In this document: positions 9,139 to 18,056 of the stretch, one piece after another
How the letters are laid out: the number at the start of each line of letters is the position of its first letter
Numbering within the stretch: position 1 is the stretch's first letter
Assembly: GCF_000721175.1 (NCBI RefSeq)
Contig: NZ_JOEZ01000006.1
Location: 1 to 64,000, forward strand
Source of the DNA: Streptomyces anulatus
GTDB lineage: Bacteria; Actinomycetota; Actinomycetes; Streptomycetales; Streptomycetaceae
Length of the DNA: 64,000 bases
Direction of reading: 5' to 3'
Notes under the pieces: generated by a model
Told to the model about the DNA's origin: nothing
Databases searched by the model: none
Seen by the model: the letters and a program-made list of their open reading frames with translations, nothing else
Program-made: the position numbers and the translations under genes

Positions 9139-10247
9139 GCCGACACCTCCTGCTGGTCGGAGTTACGGGCCTGAGCGGCGAGCTCCTCGCCGACCTTGCT
9201 CTGCTGACGCTTGATGCCGTAGCGGCGGACGACCTCGTAGGCGATGACGACGCACAGGACGATGACGCCCTGGATGACGCCGACGATCTCCTTGTCGTAC
9301 CCCTCGAACTCCAGCTTTCCGGTACCGCGCTCCAGGAAGCCCCACAGCAGCGCGCCGAGCGCGATGCCCACGGGGTGGTTGCGGCCCAGGAGGGCGATGG
9401 CGATGCCGGTGAAGCCGATACCGATCGGGAAGTCGCCGCTGTACTCGTAACTGTCGTTGAGCAGCGTCGGCATGCCGATCAGGCCGGCCATCGCGCCGGA
9501 GATGACCATCGAGGTGACGACCATCTTCTTGACGTTGACGCCGCTGGCCTGCGCCGCGGAGCCGGACTGGCCGACGGTACGCAGATCGAAGCCGAACCGG
9601 GTGCGTGAGAGCACGAACCAGTAGGCGACGCCCGCGAGGGCCGCGATCACGATGAAGCCCCAGATCGGGGTCGGCGTGGTCGGGATCTCGAAGAAGTGCG
9701 AGGACTCCGGGATCGGCTTGGTGGAGATTTTCGTTCCGGCCTGGTCCAGGTGACCGAGGCGGCCCTGCTGGAGCAGGTAGCCGATGATGGCCGTCGCGAT
9801 GGCGTTCAGCATGATCGTCGAGACGACCTCGCTGACGCCCCGGGTGACCTTGAGGACACCGGCGATACCGGCCCACATGGCGCCGACGATCATCGCCGTG
9901 AGGATGATCAGCGGGATCTGGAGAACACCTGGCAGGGTCAGCGCGCCGCCGAGGGCGGCGGCGAAGAAGGCCGCCAAGCGGTACTGGCCGTCCACGCCGA
10001 TGTTGAACAGGTTCATCCGGAAGCCGACGGCCACCGCGAGGCCCGCGAGGTAGTAGGTCGTCCCCTTGTTGAGGATGTAGACCTGGCTGTCCGCCTTCAG
10101 CCCGTAGTCGAACATGATGCCGAAGGCGCTGAACGGTTCCTTGCCGGTGGCCGCCAGTACGAGGGCGGTCACGAGGAACGCGACCACGATCGCCAGTACC
10201 GGGGCCGCGATGCCCAGGAGCAGCCGGTCCTTGTCGAACTTCTTCAT
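9135..10247 (-). CDS. nucleoside ABC transporter permease 1
   Basis: A 370-residue BPD_transp_2-family permease (NupP/YufP-like). It has a short cytoplasmic start (MKKFDKDRLLLGIAAPVLAI), many hydrophobic helices, and the family loops NLFNIGVDGQYRLAAFFAA and DLRTVGQSGSAAQASGVNVKKM. It overlaps the ATPase gene by 4 bp upstream and the second permease gene by 4 bp downstream, so the three genes are translationally coupled. The product is the first half of the heterodimeric channel for nucleoside uptake. Confidence 0.92.
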   Translation of the reverse strand: MKKFDKDRLLLGIAAPVLAIVVAFLVTALVLAATGKEPFSAFGIMFDYGLKADSQVYILNKGTTYYLAGLAVAVGFRMNLFNIGVDGQYRLAAFFAAALGGALTLPGVLQIPLIILTAMIVGAMWAGIAGVLKVTRGVSEVVSTIMLNAIATAIIGYLLQQGRLGHLDQAGTKISTKPIPESSHFFEIPTTPTPIWGFIVIAALAGVAYWFVLSRTRFGFDLRTVGQSGSAAQASGVNVKKMVVTSMVISGAMAGLIGMPTLLNDSYEYSGDFPIGIGFTGIAIALLGRNHPVGIALGALLWGFLERGTGKLEFEGYDKEIVGVIQGVIVLCVVIAYEVVRRYGIKRQQSKVGEELAAQARNSDQQEVSA

Positions 10248-11833
10248 CGGTCCTCTCCCCCGTCCCGGGGGTCGGTGTCGGCACCCGCGTCCGGTGCTTC
10301 GAGATGCCCCGAGGCCGCACCGGTCATCGCCGAGCCGAGCTCTTCCGGGGTGATGGTCGCGGGGTCGGCGTCCGCGACCAGGCGGCCGCGGTACATGACC
10401 CGCAGGGTGTCGGACAGGCCGATCAGCTCGTCCAGGTCCGCCGAGATCAGCAGGACGGCGAGCCCTTCACGGCGCGCCTCGCGGATCTGGTCCCAGATCT
10501 GCGCCTGCGCGCCGACGTCCACACCACGGGTGGGGTGGGCGGCGATCAGGAGCTTGGGCGCGTGGCTCATCTCCCGGCCGACGATCAGCTTCTGCTGGTT
10601 GCCGCCGGACAGGGACGCCGCGGTGACCTCGATGCCGGGGGTCCGGACGTCGTACTCGCGCACGATGCGCTCGGTGTCGGCACGGGCCGCGCTGTTGTCC
10701 AGCAGCCAGCCGCGGCTGTTGGGCTTCTCGGTGACGTGCCCGAGGATGCGGTTCTCCCAAAGAGGAGCGTTCAGCAACAGGCCGTGGCGGTGGCGGTCCT
10801 CGGGGATGACGGCCATGCCGTCCTCGCGGCGCTTGCGGGTGGCGGTGCGCGAGATGTCGACGCCGTCCAGGGTGAGGACGCCGTGGTCGAGGTGGCGCAT
10901 GCCCATGATCGAGTCGACCAGCTCGGACTGCCCGTTGCCCTCGACTCCCGCGATGCCGAGGACCTCGCCCTTGCGGATGGTGAAGGTGATGCCGTCCAAC
11001 ACGACGCGCACGACGCCGTCCGGGTCGGTGACGGTGAGCCTCAGGTCCTCGACTGTCAGCATCGGAATGTCGGTGACGGTCGACTCGCGGGTCTCCGGCG
11101 AGGGCAGCTCGCTGCCCACCATCAGCTCCGCGAGCTGCTTGGTCGTGGTGTTCGCGGGGTCCGCGGTGCCCACCGTCGTACCGCGCCGGATCACCGTGAT
11201 CTCGTCCGCGACGGAGAGCACCTCGCCCAGCTTGTGCGAGATGAAGATGACGGTGAGGCCCTCGGCCTTGAGCTCGCGCAGGTTGTCGAAGAGCGCGTCG
11301 ACCTCCTGCGGCACGAGCACGGCGGTCGGCTCGTCGAGGATCAGGGTGCGGGCGCCCCGGTAGAGGACCTTGAGGATCTCCACCCGCTGCCGGTCGGCGA
11401 CCCCGAGGTCCTCGACCATGGCGTCCGGGCGGACCCCGAGGCCGTACGCGTCCGAGATCTCCTTGATCTTGGCGCGGGCGCGGCCACCGATCCCGTACAG
11501 CTTCTCGGAGCCGAGGACGACGTTTTCCAGGACCGTGAGGTAGTCGGCGAGCATGAAGTGCTGGTGCACCATGCCGATCCCGCGGTCGATGGCGTCGCCG
11601 GGGTTGTCGAACGAGACCTGCTCGCCGTCGACCGTGATGGTTCCCTCGTCCGGCTTCTGCATGCCGTAGAGGATCTTCATCAGGGTGGACTTCCCGGCGC
11701 CGTTCTCGCCGACGAGGGCGTGCACGGTGCCGCGGCTCACGGTGATGTCGATGTCGTGGTTGGCCACGACCCCGGGGAATCGTTTGGTGATGCCGCGGAG
11801 CTCTACGGCATGAGGACTGCTGGACGCTTTGAT
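10244..11833 (-). CDS. nucleoside ABC transporter ATPase (two fused nucleotide-binding domains)
   Basis: About 529 residues. It energises nucleoside import through the two permeases encoded downstream. The first half carries Walker A GENGAGKST and Walker B LILDEPTAV. The second half carries the degenerate GVEGNGQSE and the signature LSGGNQQKLIVGREM, as in fused NupO/sugar-type ATPases. The first standard start codon in frame is GTG 11767, but that would delete the first strand of the fold. The frame upstream encodes AVELRGITKRFPGVV, the normal beginning of these proteins, with no stop codon and no ATG, GTG or TTG. The best candidate is ATC at 11831-11833, preceded by AAGGAG at 8-nt spacing. 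The start codon call is inference. Confidence 0.85.
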   Translation of the reverse strand: MKASSSPHAVELRGITKRFPGVVANHDIDITVSRGTVHALVGENGAGKSTLMKILYGMQKPDEGTITVDGEQVSFDNPGDAIDRGIGMVHQHFMLADYLTVLENVVLGSEKLYGIGGRARAKIKEISDAYGLGVRPDAMVEDLGVADRQRVEILKVLYRGARTLILDEPTAVLVPQEVDALFDNLRELKAEGLTVIFISHKLGEVLSVADEITVIRRGTTVGTADPANTTTKQLAELMVGSELPSPETRESTVTDIPMLTVEDLRLTVTDPDGVVRVVLDGITFTIRKGEVLGIAGVEGNGQSELVDSIMGMRHLDHGVLTLDGVDISRTATRKRREDGMAVIPEDRHRHGLLLNAPLWENRILGHVTEKPNSRGWLLDNSAARADTERIVREYDVRTPGIEVTAASLSGGNQQKLIVGREMSHAPKLLIAAHPTRGVDVGAQAQIWDQIREARREGLAVLLISADLDELIGLSDTLRVMYRGRLVADADPATITPEELGSAMTGAASGHLEAPDAGADTDPRDGGEDR

Positions 11834-11964
11834 GACGCACTCTCCTTGACAGGAGCGGAGGGCGGAAGGAGGGGGAGGCCGGCACTGCCGCCATCGGGGG
11901 CGGGGCGAGGAGGACGTGGCGTGGGCGTGGCGGGTGGGGTGCGAAAGTACCGCGTCCGACGGAA

Positions 11965-11978
11965 GCTACGCGCGTAGC
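11965..11978. promoter_or_regulatory. putative operator upstream of the importer operon
   Basis: GCTACGCGCGTAGC is a perfect 14-bp palindrome about 130 bp upstream of the ATPase gene. It shares its core with the sites ahead of deoA and of the lipoprotein gene. Confidence 0.6.
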
Positions 11979-12120
11979 GCCACTGATCGGCCGCCCGGTC
12001 GGCGAGTGGGCGGCGGACACCTACCCGCATACAGGGCAACCCGGCGAGGGCGGGTACGTGCATCGGGGCCCGGAGATGCGACCGAAGCCGCGCTCCCGGA
12101 CCCCGATGTCTACGAACCGG

Positions 12121-13158
12121 TCAGGTCGTGGTCTTGACCTTGATGGAGCCGTCGACGATCTTCTTCTTCGCCTCGTCGATCTTGGCCTGGATGTCGCTGA
12201 GGTGGCCACCGGTGGTGGTCAGGCTGACACCGTCCTCGGCCAGCGAGTAGGACTGGGTGCCGGACAGGGGCTTGCCCTCGTCGACCGACTTGATGAGGTC
12301 GAAGACACCGCTGTCGACGTTCTTGACGACGGAGGTCATGATCGTCTCGGAGTACTTCGACAGGGCCGGGTCCTTGGCCTGGTCAGAGTCGACGCCGATG
12401 GACCAGGCGCCCTTCTTGCCGGCCACGGCCTCGATCGCACCGGCGCCGGAGCCGCCCGCGGCGGCGAAGATCACGTCGGCGCCCTTGTCGAGCATGCCCT
12501 TGGCGGCGGCCTTGCCCTTGTCGGGGCTGCCGAAGCCGGACAGGTCCGAGCCCGTGGACAGGTACTGGATCTGCACCTTGGCCTTCGGGTCCGTGTCCGT
12601 CACGCCCTGCTGGAAGCCCGCGGCGAACTTCTTGATCAGCGGCAGGTCGACGCCGCCGATGAAGCCGACCTGGCCGTCCTTGGACTTCAGCGCCGCCGCG
12701 ACACCGGCCAGGTAGGAACCCTGCTCCTCGGTGAAGACGATGGAGGCCACGTTCTTGGCGTCGGAGACCGAGTCGATCAGGCCGAACGTGGTGTCCGGGT
12801 GCGACTTGGCGACCTTCGCGATCGCGTCCGAGTAGGCGAAGCCGACCCCGATGACCGGGTTGTAGCCGCCCTCGGCGAGCGAGGTGAGGCGCTGCTCACG
12901 GTCGGCCGGGGTCTCGCCGCTCTTGGCGGTGAGCTCCTTGGTCTCGGCGCCGAGGTCGGCCTTGGCCTTGTCGAGGCCACGGGCCGCGGAGTCGTTGAAG
13001 GAGTTGTCCCCCCGACCGCCGACGTCGTAGGCCATGCCGACCTTGAGCTTGCCTTCGGAGTCACTGGACTCGGTGGACGACTCGCCGCACGACGTGGCGG
13101 TGAGCGCGAGGGCCGCGGCGACTGCACACGCGGCGGTGATCTTGGATACCCGGCGCAC
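12121..13158 (-). CDS. BMP-family nucleoside-binding lipoprotein
   Basis: A 345-residue substrate-binding lipoprotein of the Bmp/Med (PnrA-like) family, the extracellular receptor of the nucleoside importer. The signal peptide ends in lipobox LTATSC with Cys24 as the lipid-modified residue. Family segments include KVGMAYDVGGRGDNSFNDSA at the mature N-terminus, GVGFAYSDAI, GFIGGVDLPLIKKF and VIFAAAGGSGAGAIEA. The gene has its own promoter region upstream containing an operator-like palindrome, and it precedes the ATPase-permease operon on the same strand. It starts at GTG. Confidence 0.93.
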   Translation of the reverse strand: MRRVSKITAACAVAAALALTATSCGESSTESSDSEGKLKVGMAYDVGGRGDNSFNDSAARGLDKAKADLGAETKELTAKSGETPADREQRLTSLAEGGYNPVIGVGFAYSDAIAKVAKSHPDTTFGLIDSVSDAKNVASIVFTEEQGSYLAGVAAALKSKDGQVGFIGGVDLPLIKKFAAGFQQGVTDTDPKAKVQIQYLSTGSDLSGFGSPDKGKAAAKGMLDKGADVIFAAAGGSGAGAIEAVAGKKGAWSIGVDSDQAKDPALSKYSETIMTSVVKNVDSGVFDLIKSVDEGKPLSGTQSYSLAEDGVSLTTTGGHLSDIQAKIDEAKKKIVDGSIKVKTTT

Positions 13159-13219
13159 GAGGAGGGTCCCTTCAGACTGGCCGAAAGCGCCTCTTCCGGC
13201 GCTGGTTTCGCGGCGATCG

Positions 13220-13231
13220 TAACGCGCGTAG
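13220..13231. promoter_or_regulatory. putative operator upstream of the lipoprotein gene
   Basis: TAACGCGCGTAG matches the CTACGCGCGTAG palindrome at 11 of 12 positions and lies about 60 bp upstream of the lipoprotein GTG. On the coding strand it directly follows an A+T-richer stretch (AGATATCTA) that could be a -10 region. Confidence 0.5.
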
Positions 13232-13400
13232 ATATCTGTTTAGCCCCAGTTCATGAGTCGTTACCAGATCGAAGCGCGAGGCCGCCCGGAGACGGTGGGC
13301 CTCACTTTCAGGGCCTGACCGAGCTTCGCCCGGCACCAGGTTCGACGCGGGTGCCGTGAGCATCCGCCAAGAACGTGCCCTTCTCGCAGTGCGAGCCTGC

Positions 13401-14642
13401 TCAACGCGCTCCGTCGAACAGTGCCGCGGCGGTGAACAGCTCGACCCCCACGGTGATGGCTTCCTCGTCCACGTCGAAGTTGCCGCGGTGCAGATCGAGC
13501 CCGCGCGTGTCGCCCGGGGTCCGGACGCCGAGGCGGGCCATCGCGCCGGGCACCTGCTCCAGGTACCAGGAGAAGTCCTCGCCGCCCAGGCTCTGCTCGG
13601 TGTCCTCGATCGCGTACGATCCGCGGCGCTCAGTCATCGCGGCGTCCAGCAGGCCGATGCTCTCGGCGTCGTTCACCACGGGCGGCACACCGCGTACGTA
13701 GTTGATGACGGACTTGGCCCGGTGCATTCCGGCCACCTCGTCCACGGCGGCGTGCACCAGGTCCGCGGCCTCGCGCCAGGCGTCCAGATTCAGGCAGCGG
13801 ACGGTGCCGGACAGTTCGGCGTGCTGCGGGATGACATTGGGGGCGTGCCCGGTCTCCAGCCGCCCCCAGGTCAGCGCGAGCCCGGAGCGGGCGTCGACCC
13901 GGCGGGCGAGCAGCGCGGGCACGTCGACGGCGATCCTGGCGGCGGCGGTGACAAGGTCGGTGGTCAGGTGCGGCCGGGCGGTGTGCCCGCCGGGTCCGTC
14001 GAGCGTGATCTCCAGCCGGTCGCAGGCCGAGGTGATGGCCCCGATCCGCAGCCCGATCCGCCCGACGTCCACCTTCGGGTCGCAGTGCACGCCGATGATC
14101 CGCCCGACGCCTTCCAGCACCCCGGACGCGATCGCGTCGACCGCACCGCCGGGGAGGACCTCCTCGGCGGGCTGGAAGATCAGCCGCACGGCGTTGGGCA
14201 GCAGCCCCTGCCGGTCGAGCCCGGCGAGCACGAGTCCCGCCCCGAGCACGGTGGTGGTGTGCACGTCGTGCCCGCAGGCGTGCGCCCGGTCGGGCACGGT
14301 GGACCGGTAGGGCACGCCCGCCTTGGTGTCCGGGATCGGCAGCGCGTCGATGTCCGCCCGCAACGCCAGCATGGGCGTCACCCCGTCCCACTCCCCCACG
14401 TCACACATGAGCCCGGTCCCGACGGCGAGAACCTTCGGCTTCAGCCCGGCCTTCTCCAGCCGGTCCTTGATGGCGGCGGTGGTACGGAACTCCTGGTTGC
14501 CGAGCTCGGGATGCATGTGCAGATCCCGGCGGAAGGCGATCAGCTCAGCACGGAGTTCGTCGGAGAGCCTGCCGGGCAGCGCACCCCCGGACTGGCCGGC
14601 CGGGTGGTGGGGGCGGGAGGCGCGGGACTTCAACTGGTTCAC
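13401..14642 (-). CDS. M20-family amidohydrolase/peptidase
   Basis: A 413-residue zinc hydrolase of the M20D (amidohydrolase, IAA-amino-acid hydrolase-like) group, which cleaves N-acyl amino acids or related amides. The metal-binding signature HACGHDVH begins at residue 121. LHMHPELGNQEF (about 41-52), FQPAEEVLPGGA and the C-terminal GGEDFSWYLEQVPGAMARLG complete the active site. A dimerisation domain sits between. It starts at GTG. The gene is downstream of, but probably not co-transcribed with, the wall-polymer genes. The substrate cannot be read from the sequence. Confidence 0.92.
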   Translation of the reverse strand: MNQLKSRASRPHHPAGQSGGALPGRLSDELRAELIAFRRDLHMHPELGNQEFRTTAAIKDRLEKAGLKPKVLAVGTGLMCDVGEWDGVTPMLALRADIDALPIPDTKAGVPYRSTVPDRAHACGHDVHTTTVLGAGLVLAGLDRQGLLPNAVRLIFQPAEEVLPGGAVDAIASGVLEGVGRIIGVHCDPKVDVGRIGLRIGAITSACDRLEITLDGPGGHTARPHLTTDLVTAAARIAVDVPALLARRVDARSGLALTWGRLETGHAPNVIPQHAELSGTVRCLNLDAWREAADLVHAAVDEVAGMHRAKSVINYVRGVPPVVNDAESIGLLDAAMTERRGSYAIEDTEQSLGGEDFSWYLEQVPGAMARLGVRTPGDTRGLDLHRGNFDVDEEAITVGVELFTAAALFDGAR

Positions 14643-14804
14643 CTTATGAAGCGTAGGCCCCTTGCCCCCTCAACTGGCCACAGATCAACAAAACTTCAGC
14701 CGCTCAGGCGAACAAATTTCCTGTGAGGACGTGTGACGCTGAGTGGTTTCGGGTATACCAGTTCGCCTTTCGGGCCCGGGTCCGCGCCCGTGCGGGCGTA
14801 GCCC

Positions 14805-15836
14805 TCACGTCGCCACCGACGACAGTCGCTGCACCCCCCGCGCCGTCTCCGTGACCCCGCTCAGGAAGCCCTGGGCGCGCGGTGAGGCCGTGGCGCGGAG
14901 CCATTCCGGGGCGATGTCGCAGACCGCGACGTTCACGCCCGTGCCGGCCAGGGCCAGCGGGAGGGTGTGGACGACCGTGGAGGGGAAGCTGACGATCGTG
15001 CGGCCGATGGGGCCCCGGCGGGCGATGAGTTCCAGCGGGAGGTCCGGGCGGACGATCTCCAGGCCGGTGGCGGCTTCCAGGGCGTGGAGCTTCTCGGCGG
15101 ACTCGCGGCGGTGGGCGAAGTAGCGGGTGGCTCCGTGGGTGCGGGCCAGGGCCGTGACCGCCTCCTGGTAGGGGGCCGGGTCGACGACGCCGGTCTCGAC
15201 CAGGGAGGTGCCGACCAGGTCCGCGCCCTTGCCGATGCTGGGCGGGCCGAAGCGGGCACGGGTCCAGGCGAAGGTGTTCGGGGTGACCGTGATGCCGGGC
15301 GGAGCCTCGACCGGCATCGCGGTGAACACCTCGACCGTGTGGTGCGCCGTCGGGGTGAAGCGGCGGCGGGCCGTGGCGGTGACCGGGGCCAGGACCAGTT
15401 CGCGTGGTCCCGTGCGGCCCCGGCGGTGCCAGCGGGTCAGGCGCTCGCCCCGGGCCAGCTGGGCGACGAACTCCATGGTGGCCGTGCCGTCGTCGACCAC
15501 GGTGAGGTGGTCGGCGCGGACCAGGGTCAGCAGGAGCTGGACGTAACGGGAGAACGGGTCGCCGATCACTATGTGGTCCGCGCGCCGGACCAGTCCTGCC
15601 AGGGCGCGCAGGGCCTTCAGGGGCGCGCCGGAGTCCCCGCGCGCCTCCTGCCAGCGGACGGCGATGCCCTCGTCGCGGGCCAGCTCCGCCATCCGGCGCA
15701 GCTGACCGCGCGACATCGGGTCGACCGGGGGGAGGACGACGACCGTGGTGTCGGCCGGGTCGTCTCCCCCCTGGGTGTGAACCCACTCCAGGACGTTCAG
15801 GAGCTGGACCGGGCTCTCGACGAAGGCGAGGTTCAC
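14805..15836 (-). CDS. polysialyltransferase-like glycosyltransferase
   Basis: A 343-residue protein starting MNLAFVESPVQLLNVLEWVH. This opening and the body (VVVLPPVDPMSRGQLRRMAELAR, then DHIVIGDPFSRYVQLLLTLVRADHLTVVDDGTATMEFVAQL) resemble the bacterial polysialyltransferase/GT52-like fold. The late segment LELIARRGPIGRTIVSFPSTVVHTLPLAL fits a nucleotide-sugar binding half. It is the last gene of the minus-strand run that also encodes the nonulosonate synthase and CMP-transferase. It probably transfers a CMP-activated nonulosonic acid onto the wall polymer; that role is inferred from context. Confidence 0.75.
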   Translation of the reverse strand: MNLAFVESPVQLLNVLEWVHTQGGDDPADTTVVVLPPVDPMSRGQLRRMAELARDEGIAVRWQEARGDSGAPLKALRALAGLVRRADHIVIGDPFSRYVQLLLTLVRADHLTVVDDGTATMEFVAQLARGERLTRWHRRGRTGPRELVLAPVTATARRRFTPTAHHTVEVFTAMPVEAPPGITVTPNTFAWTRARFGPPSIGKGADLVGTSLVETGVVDPAPYQEAVTALARTHGATRYFAHRRESAEKLHALEAATGLEIVRPDLPLELIARRGPIGRTIVSFPSTVVHTLPLALAGTGVNVAVCDIAPEWLRATASPRAQGFLSGVTETARGVQRLSSVAT

Positions 15837-15846
15837 CGGTCGGCGC

Positions 15847-16779
15847 TCAGACCGCGACCGGCTCGGGGGCCGGCGCGTTCTCGGTCTCGGCGACGACGCC
15901 CGCGACCCGGCGGAGCTTCTTCATCGGGCCGAGCTCGGACTCGTACACCTTCTTGACGCCGTCGCCGAGCGACTGCTCGATGGTGCGGATGTCGCGGACC
16001 AGGCGGGTCAGGCCCTGCGGCTCGACGGAGGCGGCCTGGTCGGAGCCCCACATGGCGCGGTCCAGGGTGATGTGGCGCTCGACGAACGTGGCGCCGAGCG
16101 CTACGGCCGCGAGGGTGGTCTGCAGGCCGGTCTCGTGGCCGGAGTAGCCGATCGGGACGTTCGGGTACTCCTGCTGGAGGGTGTTGATGACCCGGAGGTT
16201 CAGCTCCTCGGCCTTCGCCGGGTACGTCGAAGTGGCGTGGCAGAGAAGGATGTTGTCGCTGCCCAGGACCTCGACCGCGTGGCGGATCTGCTTCGGGGTC
16301 GACATGCCGGTGGAGAGGATCACCGTGCGGCCGGTGGCGCGCAGGGCACGCAGCAGCTCGTCGTCGGTGAGGGAGGCGGAGGCCACCTTGTGGGCGGGGA
16401 CGTCGAACTTCTCCAGGAAGGCGACGGCCTCGGTGTCCCACGGGGACGCGAACCAGTCGATGCCGCGCTTGGCGCAGTGCTCGGCGATGGCGGTGTACTC
16501 GGCCTCGCCGAACTCGACGCGGTGGCGGTAGTCGATGTACGTCATCCGGCCCCAGGGGGTGTCGCGCTCGATGTCCCACTGGTCGCGCGGGGTGCAGATC
16601 TCCGGGGTGCGCTTCTGGAACTTGACGGCGTCGCAGCCGGCTTCGGCCGCCGCGTCGATCAGCGCGATGGCGTTGTCGAGGTCGCCGTTGTGGTTGATGC
16701 CGATCTCGCCCGTGATGTAGACGGGGTTGCCGGGGCCGGCGGTGCGGGTGCCGAAGGTGCGCAGGCGGGAGGTGCTCAT
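15847..16779 (-). CDS. NeuB-type nonulosonic acid (sialate/Kdn) synthase
   Basis: A 310-residue TIM-barrel enzyme condensing phosphoenolpyruvate with a hexose derivative to give a nine-carbon 2-keto acid. Recognised NeuB blocks are YITGEIGINHNGD, CDAVKFQKRTPE, WFASPWD, KVASASLTDDELLRA, ILSTGMST, PIGYSGHETG and GATFVERHITLDR. It ends soon after the barrel and lacks the C-terminal antifreeze-like SAF domain of typical sialic acid synthases (about 345 residues). It lies 10 bp upstream of the polysialyltransferase-like gene and 12 bp downstream of the CMP-transferase gene. With no amino-sugar epimerase nearby, a Kdn-type product is favoured. Confidence 0.88.
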   Translation of the reverse strand: MSTSRLRTFGTRTAGPGNPVYITGEIGINHNGDLDNAIALIDAAAEAGCDAVKFQKRTPEICTPRDQWDIERDTPWGRMTYIDYRHRVEFGEAEYTAIAEHCAKRGIDWFASPWDTEAVAFLEKFDVPAHKVASASLTDDELLRALRATGRTVILSTGMSTPKQIRHAVEVLGSDNILLCHATSTYPAKAEELNLRVINTLQQEYPNVPIGYSGHETGLQTTLAAVALGATFVERHITLDRAMWGSDQAASVEPQGLTRLVRDIRTIEQSLGDGVKKVYESELGPMKKLRRVAGVVAETENAPAPEPVAV

Positions 16780-16791
16780 CGTGGTGCTTCC

Positions 16792-18033
16792 TTACTTGGT
16801 GGGGACTGTGGGGTCAGGGGTGGTTTTGGTGGTGGTGAGGGTGGGGCCGAGCAACCAGGCCGCGATCTCGCGGATGGCGCCGTAGCCCCCGGGAGTGGTC
16901 GTGACGGCGCGCGCCGCGGCGCGTACCGAGTCGTGGGCGCTCGCGACGGCGACGGGCCAGCCGGCGAGCGAGAAGCACGGGAGGTCGTTGACGTCGTTGC
17001 CGACGTAGAGGACCCGGTCGGGTGCGATGGACTGCTCGTCGCACCACCGCTTCAGCGCCTCGTCCTTGCGGTCGATGCCGTGCAGGACGGGGATCTTGAG
17101 CTTGCGGGCCCTGGCCGCGACGACCGGGTTCTGCTCGGTGGAGAGGATCAGGAGCGGCACGCCGGCCTTGCGCAGGGCGGCGATGCCGAGTCCGTCGCCG
17201 CGGTGCACGGCGACCGTCTCGCGTCCCTCCGAGTCGATCATGACCCGGTCGTCGGTCTGGGTGCCGTCGAAGTCCAGGACGACCGCGTCCACGTCCGCGA
17301 GGGAGGGCAGCGGCGACGGGTCCAGGAGCGGGGCGAGCGCCCGGGCGCGGGCCAGGTCGTGCGGGTCGTCGATCTCCAGCACCCGCGCCGGGTCGGTGGG
17401 CACGAGGGCGGTGTGGCCGAAGAAGCGGTGGCGGTGGGTACGGAAGCCCGCCGCGTCCATCGCGTAGGCCGCGCCGGTCTCCAGGTAGTCCTGGGGGCGG
17501 TCCTGGCGGCGGGGACGTACGGACTTGTCGTGGTTGACGCCGTACGTTCCCTCCTCGACCGCGTGCCCGTCGCGCCAGACGAAGCCGTGGAACGGGGCGA
17601 CCGTGACGGCCGTGTCCGCGCCTTCGTGGGCCACCGCCCTGGCGACGCCGTCGATGTCCTCGCGGGAGACGAACGGGCTGGTGCACTGGACGAGGAGGAC
17701 CACGTCGACGCTCCGGGCGCGCTCCGCCTCGTAGACGTCCATCGCGTGCAGCACGGCCGCCTCGCTGGTCGCCGTGTCGCCCGCGATGGCGGCGGGGCGC
17801 TCGACGCAGTGCAGCCGGTGGGCGGCCTGGAGGTCGGCGGCGGCGCTCCGGGCGGCCTCGGCGATCGCCCCGTCGTCGGTGGTGACGACGACGTCGGTGA
17901 CCTCGGGGGCGCCGAGTGCGGCGCGGACGGCGCGGGCGACCAGGGGGACGCCGCCGACCTCGGCGAGGTTCTTGGCGGGGACGCCCTTGGATCCGCCGCG
18001 GGCGGGGATCACGGCGAGGACGGTCGGGGTCAT
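16792..18033 (-). CDS. CMP-nonulosonate cytidylyltransferase fused to KdsC-like HAD phosphatase
   Basis: A 413-residue bifunctional protein. Residues 1 to about 235 are a CMP-sialate synthetase (IPARGGSKGVPAKNL, the P-loop-like start; DVVVTTDDGAIAEAA; LLVQCTSPF). From about 265 a HAD domain follows: DAVVLDFDGTQTDD with nucleophile Asp, LLILSTEQNP, and YVGNDVNDLPCF. This layout matches animal CMP-sialate synthetases with a KdsC-like tail. The HAD half could remove the 9-phosphate left by a phosphate-using synthase. The start at 18033 is chosen because ATG is preceded by AGGAG at 8 nt and begins the nucleotidyltransferase fold; the long upstream frame is a shadow of the next gene. Confidence 0.88.
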   Translation of the reverse strand: MTPTVLAVIPARGGSKGVPAKNLAEVGGVPLVARAVRAALGAPEVTDVVVTTDDGAIAEAARSAAADLQAAHRLHCVERPAAIAGDTATSEAAVLHAMDVYEAERARSVDVVLLVQCTSPFVSREDIDGVARAVAHEGADTAVTVAPFHGFVWRDGHAVEEGTYGVNHDKSVRPRRQDRPQDYLETGAAYAMDAAGFRTHRHRFFGHTALVPTDPARVLEIDDPHDLARARALAPLLDPSPLPSLADVDAVVLDFDGTQTDDRVMIDSEGRETVAVHRGDGLGIAALRKAGVPLLILSTEQNPVVAARARKLKIPVLHGIDRKDEALKRWCDEQSIAPDRVLYVGNDVNDLPCFSLAGWPVAVASAHDSVRAAARAVTTTPGGYGAIREIAAWLLGPTLTTTKTTPDPTVPTK

Positions 18034-18056
18034 GGTGGCTGCTCCTGTAGTGGTGT

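Noticed and set aside
10304..11977. 557-codon plus-strand frame over the importer ATPase gene
   Set aside because: Translation is Asp/Val/Gly/Arg-rich and unlike any family; it mirrors the ATPase codons on the other strand.
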